A DNA stretch of 64,000 nucleotides, taken from assembly GCA_921293015.1 (NCBI GenBank), contig OV121093.1:3209027-3273026 (forward strand). The letters run 5' to 3'. The notes under the pieces are model-generated. The model did not search any database, was not told where the DNA came from, and was given only the letters and a program-made list of their open reading frames with translations. Shown one piece after another: positions 1-12,000 of the stretch. The stretch's first letter is position 1. Every line of letters begins with the position of its first letter. Position numbers and translations under genes: made by a program. The stretch comes from Phorcus lineatus (lineage: Eukaryota > Mollusca > Gastropoda > Trochida > Trochidae).

Positions 1-428
1 TATTCTTAAAACATGAAACTATAGGATATAAATCATGCACATTAGTAAATTAAACAAACTTTGTATGAAACGTTAAAAATGAAAATGCACAGACTGTCCC
101 AGTTTTATTTCAGACTGAAAGTCGGCACAAATTTAAAGTCTAATTTATTCTTATAACATGAAATTATAGCATATAAGTCCTGCACATTAGTAAATTACAC
201 AAACTGCCTTTGAAACTTTGACTAAAATGAAAATGCACACAGAAGACGAAGTCAGCACAAATTTGAAGTCTAATTTATTTTTAAAACATGAAATTATAGG
301 ATATTAGTAAATTACACAAACTGTGTATGAAACTTAAAACTTTGACTAAAATGAAAATGCATAGACTGTTCCCAGATTTCACAATCAAAATCAATGTATT
401 TCAGATTGAAAGTCAAAACAAATTTAAA
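1..428. repeat. Tandem repeat, about 130-146 bp period, three copies
   Basis: A block beginning near 'aacatgaaa(c/t)tatag' recurs at about 10, 156 and 285, each followed by 'ttagtaaatta(a/c)acaaact' and 'aaaatgaaaatgcac'. Copies differ by small deletions, so the period is irregular. It forms the 3' flank of the minus-strand exon that ends at 424. No coding content is seen. Confidence 0.75.
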
Positions 429-1001
429 GGAGGAAGTAGTGTGGAGGGTGACGACCGAGGTAGCATCCAGGGGAGAAGCGGACGAGAGAGGTGATTTGTG
501 ATGGAGCAGAGTGCTGGTGGCGATCGAGGTAGTATTCAAGGGAGACGCGGATTAGAGAGGTGTGTGTCGAAGCGTGGTGGGGAGGGTGGCGAGCGAGAGA
601 GGTAGTATTCAAGAGAGACGCGGATGAGAGAGATGTGTGTCGGAGCGGGGTGGGGGGGATATCATCTGGTATAGCTTTAATAGCTCTTGATACATCTGCG
701 ATGGCAGTGTCAACTACGGCATCTAGTATTGAGTTGTCTGAGCTCAGACTATGAAGAGGGGCGCTCGCGGAGGAAAGGGCAAAGGCCATCGGATTAGTTA
801 CTGATAGAAGTAGAGGATTGGAAGGTATAGGTCTGTTTGGTATGGATGGTGCTACTGGAATTTCATAATGGTGATGATGATGTTGTCGACAACACAGTCG
901 TTTTAATGTTTTCCTCAGTCGGAAAAGAATAGCTGAGACAATACAAATTATTATAAGGATTCCAAGAGATATTAATCCTTCTTTCAAGCTGCGAAGATGG
1001 C
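424..1001 (-). CDS. 3'-terminal exon: transmembrane segment plus Pro/Ser/His-rich cytoplasmic tail
   Basis: Read on the minus strand, an acceptor (TATATTGCAG) ends at 1002 and the exon stays open to a TAA at 424-426. Near its start is a strong hydrophobic helix (LISLGILIIICIVSAILF), followed by a basic stop-transfer stretch (RLRKTLKRLCCR), a run of five His, and a roughly 140-residue tail rich in Pro, Ser and Leu. This is the shape of a type I membrane protein's last exon. The exon is entered one nucleotide into a codon (phase 1), typical of extracellular-domain genes. I do not recognise the family. Upstream exons would lie to the right and I could not define them. The tail's low complexity means the true stop may be used differently. 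Confidence 0.45.
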
Positions 1002-1260
1002 CTGCAATATATTAGAAAAGAGAAAAGTTAAAAGGTAGAGTAAGTAAGCATCAAAATAAAATAAAAATAAAAAATTGTCATAAACTGACAGTACTTAACG
1101 ATAAAATAGTACCTTTAATGAAATTTCGTATATGTTACCCTATCAAATCACTTACTCTACCTTTAAATGAGAGTTACAGTATTATACACTACTAGTTTGC
1201 TCTACTAAGTTTAAACATATGTTTCGTCCTCCAACAATTGACTCGTAATGATTTTCTTGC

Positions 1261-1439
1261 TTATATATCAAATTTCCTTTTCGCCATTATGAAAACCACA
1301 ATAAGAACTATTAATACTAATATAAATATATCTGTCAAAATTCCAATTTCTTCATTGGCATTACCCTCATCATCACCATCATCATCATCATCAACATCGG
1401 CATTGACACCCTCACTATGATCATACTCGGTAGAAGAAA
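1261..1439 (-). CDS. Second possible terminal exon: acidic linker plus transmembrane segment and short basic tail
   Basis: Minus strand. An acceptor (ATAATATTAG) ends at 1440 and the exon is open to TAA at 1261-1263. It encodes an Asp-rich linker (a GAT run, the source of the CATCATCATC tract on the plus strand), then a hydrophobic helix (DIFILVLIVLIVVFIM) and a four-residue-scale basic end (AKRKFDI). It enters in the same phase as the exon at 424-1001, so the two could be alternative terminal exons of one gene or tails of two paralogues. No upstream exon was securely found, and the function is unknown. Confidence 0.35.
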
Positions 1440-1541
1440 CTAATATTATTGGGTGGAGTGGGTCTTGAAGCGGGGTTTAAAGATACATATATATGGGAAT
1501 TGGTGTGAAAAGTATAAGCAGTTATAGAACTAACGTTAGTA

Positions 1542-1700
1542 GCCGGTGTTAGTACTGGTGGAAGTATGGGTAGGAGTAGTGTTAGTAGCAGTACTACTGA
1601 GAGTGCCGGTGTTAGTGCTGGTGGAAGTATGGGTAGGAGTAGTGTTAGTAGCAGTACTACTGAGAGTGTTGGTGTTAGTAATAGTAGAAGTAGAAGATGA
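1542..1700. repeat. 63-bp tandem repeat, 2.5 copies, Ser/Thr-coding on the minus strand
   Basis: Two near-identical 63-bp units start at 1542 and 1605, with a partial third at 1668. 63 bp is 21 codons. One minus-strand frame reads as a mucin-like Thr/Ser/Asn string (TNTTPTHTSTSTNTG), just upstream of the two transmembrane-tail exons, which would suit a glycosylated stalk. That frame reaches a stop soon after the repeats and I could not place a clean donor, so it is listed as a repeat rather than an exon. Confidence 0.6.
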
Positions 1701-1755
1701 AGTAGCGTTAGTACTAGTAGGGTATTTATGCTTGGTTCAGCTCCATCTCAGTCTC

Positions 1756-1775
1756 TGACGTCATGAATGACGTCA
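1756..1775. promoter_or_regulatory. Pair of CRE/ATF-type palindromes (TGACGTCA)
   Basis: Two perfect TGACGTCA octamers at 1756-1763 and 1768-1775, four bases apart. This octamer is the known CREB/ATF site; use here is inferred only. Confidence 0.35.
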
Positions 1776-1799
1776 TCATGTACTTGATGACACTTTTCA

Positions 1800-2040
1800 T
1801 CCAACAGTACATTTCCTAATGTCAACAATGAACGGAAATAGATACCATCTGTGTCAACAAAGGCGTAGGCAGCGACCCTTTTAGCTAGCAGTGCATTTCC
1901 TAATGTCAACAATCAATGGAAATAGATACCATTTGTGTCAACAAAGGCGTGGGCAGCGACCCTTTTAGCTAGCAGTGCATTTCCTAATGTCAACAATGAA
2001 CGGAAATAGATACCATCTGTGTCAACAAAGGCGTGGACAG
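1800..2040. repeat. 84-bp tandem repeat, about three copies
   Basis: 'atttcctaatgtcaacaat' starts at 1811, 1895 and 1979, an exact 84-bp period. Units share 'ggaaatagataccat' and 'gtgtcaacaaaggcgt'. No coding potential was recognised. Confidence 0.8.
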
Positions 2041-2351
2041 ACATCATAAAAATTCCAATCTATTTAAAGTTCCTGATGTCATGAGTTACAATTCACATGA
2101 TTGGCTTGAATTTAATCCGCGAAGCATAACTGACAATATCAAGTCTAAACAAAACTGAACAAGTCTAAACAGGTGAATCCAAACCATGTACATAGAGAGC
2201 GAATGGAAGGAAAAGTAAAAGATAAAATTGAAACATGAAAAGAATATATTGTGTGTCGTGAGATATAGATTACATCTAGATATAGATATGCTTATATAGT
2301 TGACATTTATATATAGTTATATAGTTTGGCTTTTTATTATTGTCTTGTTTG

Positions 2352-2480
2352 ATATAGCCAATGAAAACATTTCTTGTGCAACTTGAAATATCCAATCATA
2401 TGAAAGACACGTGACAAAAATCTAACGATCTTGACCAATCAATTTTAAATAATTCCACAATACTCTATATATAAATACAT
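2352..2480 (+). promoter_or_regulatory. Candidate promoter of the family Y gene: CCAAT boxes and TATA box
   Basis: CCAAT occurs near 2357, 2391 and 2434. TATATATAAATA lies at 2466-2477, about 300 bp before the family Y reading frame and 110 bp before a short ATG frame at 2577. The same TATA/CCAAT layout precedes the family X genes at 34.2 and 61.3 kb. Confidence 0.4.
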
Positions 2481-2778
2481 GGTCCTTCATCCATCCACAT
2501 TTTATTTACCTCCCTCGGAAAAAAACCAACAGTTTCAGTGTCTGTTTTGTTTTTAAAATTTTTTTAATCATCCTTATGGCAGCAAGAAAGGACAAATCTA
2601 ATTTCTATTCATGAAAGCAGGTGATGAGAATGCCTCACACGTTGAATGAACCAATTGTGGAACAATCTAAGGGCTGGTTTACGAATCGGGAAGAATGTGT
2701 GAAGGATGCAAAAAGCAAGTTTCGAGATGATCTCAATGTGACCAAACCCGTTGGGCCCTCTCTGCTGATGAGGTTGCC

Positions 2779-3168
2779 ATGACAGAGAGGATGAAGCTTG
2801 CTGAAAACCTGTTGACACTGTGCTACTGTCTGGAAGTCACCAATATTCTAAGACGTCTGTCTCGGGAACTCTGTTTTGGATGTATGTTTGAAAATGAAGG
2901 TGATCAAATCCACACCTGTGACTTGTCTGAACAGGATTTGGTGGCAAAATACTTCAATATCGCTCTGTCAGAGGTCGATGACAGAGAGGTGCATGACAAC
3001 TGGAGAAAGCTATTGTTGGAGGATCGCTCCTTGCAAGACCTGAAAGACTTTAACTTCCTTCCCTATAGATGCAGGGATTATATTAATTCTCATTTTAAGA
3101 CGACACAATGGGTAGATGGTTTGAAAGAACGTGTGATAAAAATGTTGAAGTTGAATAAACGCATGTAG
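2779..3168 (+). CDS. Unrecognised small protein, family Y (C-x-G-C ... H-x-C motif), intact copy
   Basis: A 129-residue open frame with a central LCFGC motif, then QIHTC about ten residues on, a possible C2HC metal site, and a helical charged second half ending in LKERVIKMLKL. Degraded relatives on the minus strand at 60400-60758 and 62550-62889 carry the same pattern (ICYGC...QLHHDC and DCYGC...VQHDC, then a YEN-type segment and a charged tail), which shows this is a real conserved family. A 51-codon frame (2627-2782) ends in ATGA overlapping this start, so the protein may begin farther upstream through splicing. An AATAAA lies at 3235-3240. The function is unknown and I cannot name the family; linkage to a mobile element is inferred from its copy number. 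Confidence 0.5.
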   Translation: MTERMKLAENLLTLCYCLEVTNILRRLSRELCFGCMFENEGDQIHTCDLSEQDLVAKYFNIALSEVDDREVHDNWRKLLLEDRSLQDLKDFNFLPYRCRDYINSHFKTTQWVDGLKERVIKMLKLNKRM

Positions 3169-3699
3169 GCTCTAATGTTCTATACACTGATGCAATTGCA
3201 TTTGTATGAAATGAAATGTTGATGTACAGCATGAAATAAATATCCTGTAGAAAGTATTTACATAAATATTGTTGTAAGGCTTCATAATCATTAGGTTTAC
3301 GAGTATGTATAATAATTTTGTCTCCTAGAATGTAATCATTTTTAAACAAAACTTCCATCTGCAGGGCGACACCGAGTACAAACAATCCCTTCAATTCATA
3401 TTTGACTCACACTTGCTTTGTTGACGAACATATGGTAGCTATCTTATTCACAGTTGACAATAGAACATCAATACCTCTTCATGTGAATGTATTTGGTTGA
3501 GAATTTGGGAAATTGAGAATTATACTTATTATAAATTTGATATGAGCCAATTTTGTAAAATGATTTCTATTGAATAAAATACATATTCTGAAAATCTGTT
3601 TTGCTTTCCAAATGCTCACGTTTCACACAAAAGTGTCAAACAACTGTCAGTACAATTTGTGTGTGTGTGTATGGTATGTGTGTGGGTGTGTGGGTGTGT

Positions 3700-3790
3700 T
3701 AAAGGTGTCAACCGGGGACATTCATGTGTATACACACCTTCCAACCGGGGACACACTGTCAACCGGGGACGTCCCCGGTTTGACTTAGCT
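3700..3790. repeat. CAACCGGGGAC minisatellite cluster, left edge, ending in a near-palindrome
   Basis: CAACCGGGGAC occurs three times (about 3709, 3742, 3760), with 'attcatgtgtatacacacct' between the first two. The last copy abuts GTCCCCGGTTTGA, making a near-perfect palindrome around 3760-3783. Two weaker copies in the opposite sense (GTCCCCGTTT) follow at about 3856 and 3944, so orientation here is mixed. The same motif forms clusters at 16.1, 17.1, 18.2 and 19.2 kb and an inverted cluster at 28.45-28.75 kb. Confidence 0.7.
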
Positions 3791-5847
3791 TGATTTTCGT
3801 GTTTCGCGGCATTTTTTTAGTGCCCTCTAGTGGAATCAAGGGGGGTAAGATGAGGTCCCCGTTTATATAGAACCTTTTACAAGAAGCGATACACAGGAGA
3901 TCTCCCCTCCCGGAGGACGCGCTGTCGGCCTATACACACGTGTCCCCGTTTGTGCTGTTTGCATCATATACTTGTGAAAGTGGATCCGCCAACTGATTAG
4001 CCAAACGGACCTTATTCCGATGTCGAAAGGTACCTATCTTTTATTACAAATATATTTTTAAAGACATCCTTCTCACAAAGTGTGTGATGTGGATTATACA
4101 TTATATACATATTCATATAGTAAACCAGCAATCTATCTATCTTTTATTTTATATTACTATTGTATAGCTTCTTTGATATAAGATTTTAGGCTTAACAATC
4201 TTCCTACTTTAACCTTGTATATTATAGTTTCATTTTCTAAAATAAAAAACTGAAAGCGTTGGAGAATTTGATTTAGTAATCAAGAGAAGCATTTTAGAAA
4301 TAATATCCTTACAAAATGCATTATTATTTTCCATTTCGATTTGGAAGCATAAAATGACCTACTAATATATAACTTTTTGGTATTTTATGTATCATTTTAA
4401 TAGATTAGGAGCATTTTTTAAAAGGAAATACACCCATGCTTATGGAAAAACACGTGCGTCCTTGACAGTTTCCCGCCGTTTGCTTGATGTAGATAAGACT
4501 CGAGCCATGCCTCTATCAATTTGTTGACACACATATATTTAAACACTAAGATTCCACAGCCTAAACGAATGAATGGATGCTGCAATGCTTTGTGGCAATC
4601 AACATATTCCTGAGCGATGGTTGTGATATACTTCGAAAAGGGGATGAGTTAGCTACGACTAACTATTAACATTAACAAGGGAAAAATTCTTTGCGGTGCT
4701 TTTCTGAAAGTAGATAATAATTTTGCATACCTTTAAACAGATATAATTTTCTTTATCCAAAATATAAAAGAAGTCAGCGTTTCAAAAGTAATTGTTCCAT
4801 AGACTATTAATAAATCTTCAAGTGTCATTTTCATGCATGGCTGTTTTCAGATATCGCAAAGTAGATTCATTTAGATTTTAATCTGAATTTGCAAGAAAAC
4901 AAACAACATTTATTGTTGAATTATCTAACATGCGTAACGTCATAGCAGTTCAGCTGTAACGACTTAAACTGAACAATGAATGTTCAATTTGACAAAATGA
5001 CTCAATTCAGTGAGACTTGCAACATGGAAAATGGCTCTTTATTAATGTAAATAAGAAGTATTGTTTTAATTCCCTTCAACAAAATTAAATTTGAGTCATA
5101 AAAAGAACTGGGATTATTACTCATCCGTGTAAGATTTCGCAGTGTTATTTCTCTAAGCTAGTGTGATACCACAATGCATGTATGACGTGACAGAAGTTCG
5201 TTGTTGTGAAATCTCTGATTAAGAACTTAAAAACATGATACAAAACTTCGTTCAATTTTCTATTAGTTTTATTTGACTTGTCTTTAACAAGACCATTATA
5301 AAACCTTCATAAAAAATAACGAGGGACAGTCGTTTAGTATCCTCTATTTATAAACGTCATCTGCACTCTCGAAAACTAAAACATTCATCGAGTAACCAAA
5401 ACTGATATGAACGATTTATTACCAATTATCGAAAACCATTCATAAAACACATATTGCAACAATTTGCTTACATTCATAACAGGCATTACCAGTACAAACG
5501 TTTAACCGAATAGTACCTTTGTATGATAACGTAATACGTAACCTTCACGTAAAAAGAACAGCGCTCATGGCTCATAGCATCAAGTGCGTGATCATGTGAC
5601 GTAATGGAACCATACATTCTGTAAGATTGAGAATTTGTTATGTTTCTAATATGCCAATAACGGTTTACTATACGTTTCTATTAGTATAATATCATGAAAT
5701 AACGAGTGTTTACAGAACATTTTTAGTCGCAAAGTAATGACTTTTACACCAGGCATATTCCTACATTTAGGTTCCAGAAACAAACAAAAACTGATACACT
5801 ATAATTTGAACGAATCGAAATCATAATATAAAATACAAAATTTGGAT
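3791..5847. other. Non-coding stretch, nothing recognised
   Basis: AT-rich sequence with no convincing frame on either strand. It lies downstream of the last exon of the minus-strand gene ending at 5848. Two weak GTCCCCGTTT motifs lie near 3856 and 3944. Confidence 0.5.
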
Positions 5848-5978
5848 TCAGAAGAAAAATATATAGAAGGCGAACGATAAAGGAATACACGGAACCATGG
5901 TCAAATAGCAGAGCCCCAGTGAAAGTGTGGCACCTGGAAAAAAAGGTGATAAGAATCAATTATAACTCGTGATCAATC

Positions 5979-6030
<52 letters not shown>

Positions 6031-9000
6031 TGTAGTAGTAGTATTTAATCATAAACAAACAAAATGTAATATCTTAAAGTTTGATTAATATAAATAATGC
6101 TTCATCAGATTAAAAAGTAGTTAACTATTAAACTTTGCGAATAGTTATCATCATCATTATCATCACCATAATCAACGTCGTACCTTTGGCACTGCTCACA
6201 AATGTTCTATTGTTTTTAAAGTTCTTGAATCGCTCTCTTATGTTCCATTTTTCTGTAAGTAAACATTTTAAAGTAATTGTAATACATGTATCAACAATAA
6301 GGAATATACAATGAATTGGATAGTGAGGTTATGTGAATGATGTTTAAATGAATTATGCACTAACCTTCTATCCAGGCGTATCGATCGTCTTCTCCAGTGC
6401 CGATTTGTTTTGTACCTGCAGAAAACGGTTAGTGTTATAAGTGTCATGGTTGAATTATAAATGTAGATATTCGAAGTACCTCAAGTAACATTAAGTGTGT
6501 TAATTTTTCCGATGCAATATTTTTTAAACACATATACAGTGTGTAAGTCTGTTAATCAATATGTAATTACAATTAGATATTTGATGGTATACGTAAGAAT
6601 CTTATTATGTTCCAAAGATACAAATGAAAGCACGCTCGTGAATTGTGATGTCATTTAGCAGATTTCCTGTTTCTGCTTACTAGTCAGCTCACCTGTTATC
6701 AGATTTTATCGAGCATTTAAAAACTTTATGACTATTGACTTTGTTGTGGAGGTACCTTGTTCCCCGTGTTAACCATTTGAAGCCACAACAGTTACATTCA
6801 AATGTAAATCTTTCTTTGCAAAGTAGGAATCGGTACGGTTTTATATGTCAAATGCGAGGCTTGAAACCCAATGGCAATAATGTGTGACAAAGTACGTCAT
6901 CTGCCTCCAAAATGTCTTCGATCCGGCAACACGTAAACAAAAACTTAAATTGGCCAGACAGATCAGGTTAAGAAAAATACATACTTTTACTACGATTCAG
7001 ATTCACCAGCGTCCATGACATCTTCGACTTCAATCAAACGACCTATATACTCTATGTTTAACCCTACAAGTAACTTTGAATTGATCAAATAATCCAAAGG
7101 AGGTACTGCACCTTGATAATGCGAACGAAACTATTACCTTTAGCTCACTCTACTGATGTACGATACCTCAATTATCTTTGTGTTTAATCATTATTCTGCG
7201 TAATGAAAAGTAAGAGGGGATTTTCTGAAGTGTGAATACAAAAATGTAAAAAACGTAACTCTATAGCCCTGAATATGAAATTCATTCAAATGACGTCACC
7301 AAAGTCGACTTATATCATATGGAGAAGTATCCCAAGCGATGTTCTCGAAATTGGGTTCAGGATTTCCCTGTTTTGCAGTTTCTTGGTTATTGGTGAAACT
7401 AGCTACTCACTATACTATTCTTCAATATCATAGTGAAAAGTAATAGAGATAATTAATTCCGATGAATAAATTAGAAAAACGGTTCTTACGTACGGAAAGT
7501 TCCGAGAATTGACGAAGCTTGAAAAAAGTAGCAATGGCAGTCGTACAATACTGAACAGGCCGCGCAATATGGAATTTGTAGAAATTGTTTTACAATCCTA
7601 AATTTACGCTTATATATAAGCGTATATATATGATAACTATACAACTAGGAGAACGGCAGGTGTCTGGTCGCCATCAAGAGCATTTCTACTGTATTGCAGT
7701 AGTGAACAAAGTCATTTCAATTCTAATAGACATATTTGCTTTAAGTAATCTTAATCTAACGGTAACCTCTAAAGACATTCGGTGTTAAAGGAGGCAGTAG
7801 TGTAACTGTAGTCGTTTAGCATTTTATTTTGTAGCGGTAGAATTTAGGATTGACAGAGTTACTTCCCTTTGCTCAGTGTGACGCGGTAGGACGTGCTCTA
7901 ATTTTTATGATTGCGATTTTGTACGTCCGTTTTGTAGCCATGTGCGATGTGAATTATCACACTATATATCCCTGGATTTGAACTGTTTTTTGACGGTCCA
8001 AGTTGTATATGCTTGCGATATGTAACTGTAATGTATGCGAATCTTGGAGCAGTAAACTTTGGAACAAAAAACAGGACTTTTCTTTGCGTTCTGCATGTGA
8101 AGGATTTGTTGTGAGTCGAAATCAGTGAATCAATTATCAAGTGCGGGCTGAAAGCAGCTACAGTCAAAAAACAAGTATTTCACGGAATATAAATGTGAAT
8201 GTGAGGATATTCTTGGAATGAACAGTACGTATTGGAGTGAACATTTTGAATCTTTTATATGACTTGACCATAAAACTATATTTCATGTGAAAAATCAAAC
8301 ACGTACAATTATGTCTGAAAGGGCGGGAAATGAAGATGCCGGAAGTCATGCTAGTCATGGTAGTAGGGCAAGTAAGGCAGCGGAAGCGGCCGCAAGTTTG
8401 GCTGAAATCAAAATAAAGATGAAGTATTTTGAACTTGAAAACACCAAGAAACGTGAACTGTGTAAGCTTGAATTACAAAAGGAACTTGACATAGCAGAAG
8501 CAAGATTTCAAAGGTTGTCTGATAATGTTGAAAGAACTCTTAGATATGGAGAGGAAGTTATTGTGAGTAATGGTGAAGTACATAAACTTGATAAACCTCA
8601 GACCTCTGAAGAATATGTTCAAGAGTATATCAAGAATAATCCCTTGTTGCCTGAGACAGAGACCCCTATTCAGCCAGTTAATGTGCAGGGAATATGTGAA
8701 CAGCGTGCTTCAACAAAACTTAATGCGGAAGCGTCAGATTTTGTACCTCAGAAACAGTTGTGTGACATTTCACTCGAGTTTGCTAATTTGACAAAGTCAT
8801 TTGCGGAGACTATAAACCTTGGACGTCTTCCAACACCTGAACCAGGAGTGTTTTCAGGGGACCCCCTTCAATATCAAGGCTGGAAATGTGCTTTTGAATC
8901 CCTGATCGAGAGACGCGGCATACCTCCAAGTGAGAGAATATATTTTCTGAACAAATATCTGTCAGGTGAAGCAAAGAGTGCTGTAGCAGGATATCTTCTG

Positions 9001-12000
9001 ATAAATACACATGATGCGTTTGAAGAAGCCAAGTTGCGTTTGGACAGAAGATTTGGAACTTCATACCATATAGCTAAGGCTTTCAGAGACAAGCTTGAAT
9101 CTTGGCCCAAGATAGAGGGAAGAGATGGTACAGGGTTGAGGAAGTTGTCAGACTATTTATTTCAGTGTCACAATGCTATGAAAAATATTGACAGTCTGAA
9201 AATCTGGAATGATGAAAAGGAAAACGCAAAGATGGTTGAAAAACTTCCTGAGTGGTTGGTGTATCGATGGGGAAGAATTGTGGCTAACTGGCGAAGAGAC
9301 TATAGTGCTTTTCCTTCTTTCAGGAAGTTCGTAGACTTTGTCGCAGAAGAGGCAGACATTATGTGCGACCCGGTGATGATGTCAAGACTGTCGAAAAGGC
9401 CGACAAGGAAATTAGAAACTGTTGAAAGAATGTCTACAAGGAAAACAACTTTTGTCACTCAAGGGTCAGGACCAAATAAGATGTTTTGTGCATTCTGCAA
9501 GCAAGACCATGACCTGAACCACTGCAAGTCATTCGGTATGAAGTCTCTAGAAGAGAGGAAGGATTTCATAAGACATCATAGTTTGTGCTTCGCATGTCTT
9601 CGATTTGGACATCGGTCTAAGGAGTGCTACCAGAGAGCTAAATGTGAGACTTGCGGCTTTTATCACCCAACTGTGCTTCACGGAGATAGGATAAAGAAGC
9701 CTACACTTCCAGACAAGCCAGCCCCTCAAGAAGTCAAAAGGTCCTCGTCTTATGCACTTAATGCATGTGATAGTGACTATGACAAGTGTTCGATGATTGT
9801 CCCAGTGTTTGTCAGTCATGAAAGTGTTCAAGGGAAAGAAAAACTTGTCTACGCACTATTAGATACACAGTCAGATGCGACTTTCATCTCAAGAAAAACT
9901 TGCGAGGGTCTTAACCTACAGGGACCAGAAGTTAACTTGATGTTATCAACCATGACAGCTCAGGACAAACTTATATCATGTCAAAGGATAAGTGGTCTGC
10001 AAGTGAGAGGTTATAACTGTGAGGACATGATCAAACTCCCAGCAGCATACACAAGAGAATCAATTCCTGCGAATATTGCGCACATCCCAACACCGGACAA
10101 GGCGAGACAGTGGCCACATCTTGAAGAAATTGCTGAGAAACTTTTACCCTTACAAGACATTGAAATTGGTCTTCTCATTGGATACAACTGTTCACGTGCT
10201 CTCATTCCAAAGGAGATAATTGTGTCGTCAGACGAATCACAGCCATACGGGCAAAGATCTGAACTAGGATGGGGTATTGTGGGAATTCTTGACCATCAAC
10301 AAATTTTGGTAGACAATATCGGAGTGAGCCACAGAATTCTGTCACAGGAAGTTCCAAAGGATCTCAATATTTCCTCTCAAAGGGAGAAAATCCTAATCTC
10401 CATGAGAAATTCTGTGAAGGAAGTGATTGCACCAAGCAGTGTGATTGACATTTTAGAAATGGACTTTCATGAAAGAAAACCTTTTGGACCACCCATGTCA
10501 ATAGAGGATCAACGATTCATGACGCAGATTCAGAATGGCATACGTCAGAGAGAAGATAAGCACTACGAGATGCCACTACCCTTCAAGAATGGTAATCCTA
10601 TTCTTCCAGAAAACAGATCCGCGGCCACTCAGCGTGTAATGCAGCTCAAGCGCCGTTTGTTGAAAGATGAGAAGTACGCCATGGAATATCGTTCCTTCAT
10701 GGACACGTTAATGCAACATGGTTATGCAGAGAAAGCACCAGTGTACGACACAAACAATGTTTGGTATGTACCGCATCACGGTATATATCACCCGAAGAAA
10801 CCGGACAAACTCAGGGTCGTGTTCGACTGTAGTTCCCGTCACCAAGGAGTTTCACTCAACGACTACCTACTGAAAGGTCCAGATCTTGTGAATACTATGA
10901 TCGGTGTACTGTGTAGATTTCGAAAGGAAAGGATAGCCATACAATGTGATATAGAAGCTATGTTTCATCAGTTCTTTGTACCAGAATGTCATAGGGACTA
11001 CTTGCGTTTCCTGTGGTGGGAAAATGATTTTGAGTCTGATCCTATTGATTATAGGATGTGCGTTCATCTTTTCGGTGCGACGTCTTCCCCAGGATGTGCT
11101 AATTATGGCCTAAAGGAAGTAGCGAAGGACTATGAGTTTAAGTATGGAACAGCAGCAGCCAAATTCATACAAGACAACTTCTATGTGGATGATGGGCTCA
11201 CTTCTGTTCCAACTGTTCAAGAAGCATTAGAACTTATTGATAGTGCAAAAGGCCTATGTCAGGAAGGAGGTCTTAGACTTCACAAGTTTGTTTCAAACTC
11301 AAAAGAAGTGCTGACGTCCCTGTCAAGAGAAGACGTCGGAAAAGATATCAAGGACATTGATCTGTTAAGCCAAACACTTCCAGTTGAGAGAGCATTAGGA
11401 TGCCATTGGTGTATTGAATCAGACATGTTTGAATTCAGAATAACTCTGAAGGATCAACCACTTGTGAGACGGAGTGTCTTATCAACAATCAATTCAATTT
11501 ATGACCCTTTGGGACTTGTTGCGCCAGTTTTACTAGTGGGAAAGCAAATAATGCAAGAAACTTGTAAGAATCAGATGGATTGGGACAGCCCTCTTCCAGA
11601 GGAGCTTCGTGTTCGCTGGGAAAAATGGAGAAATCAGTTGTTCATGCTGGATGATGTGAAAACGCCACGTTGCTTCAAGCCACCAACATTTGGAGACGTT
11701 GAAACCATTGAGCTTCACCACTTTTCAGATGCGAGTACGACTGGATACGGTCAAGTGTCATACCTCAGAATGATTGACAAGGATGAGAATGTCCATTGCG
11801 CTTTTGTCACAGGAAAGTCACGCGTGTGCCCATTGAAAGTAATGACGATCCCGAGACTAGAGCTCACCGCAGCTGTCGTGTTAGTACGAGTAAGTCAGTT
11901 TTTAGATAGAGAACTGAGGTATGACAAGATCAAAGAAGTATTTTGGACTGATAGTAGAGTAGTTCTTGGCTACATTGCAAACGAATCAAGTCGTTTCCAT

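Noticed and set aside
8287-8310. Upstream extension of the BEL/Pao frame to a GTG
   Set aside because: GTG is not a usual animal start; the ATG at 8311 is the first in frame and is used instead.
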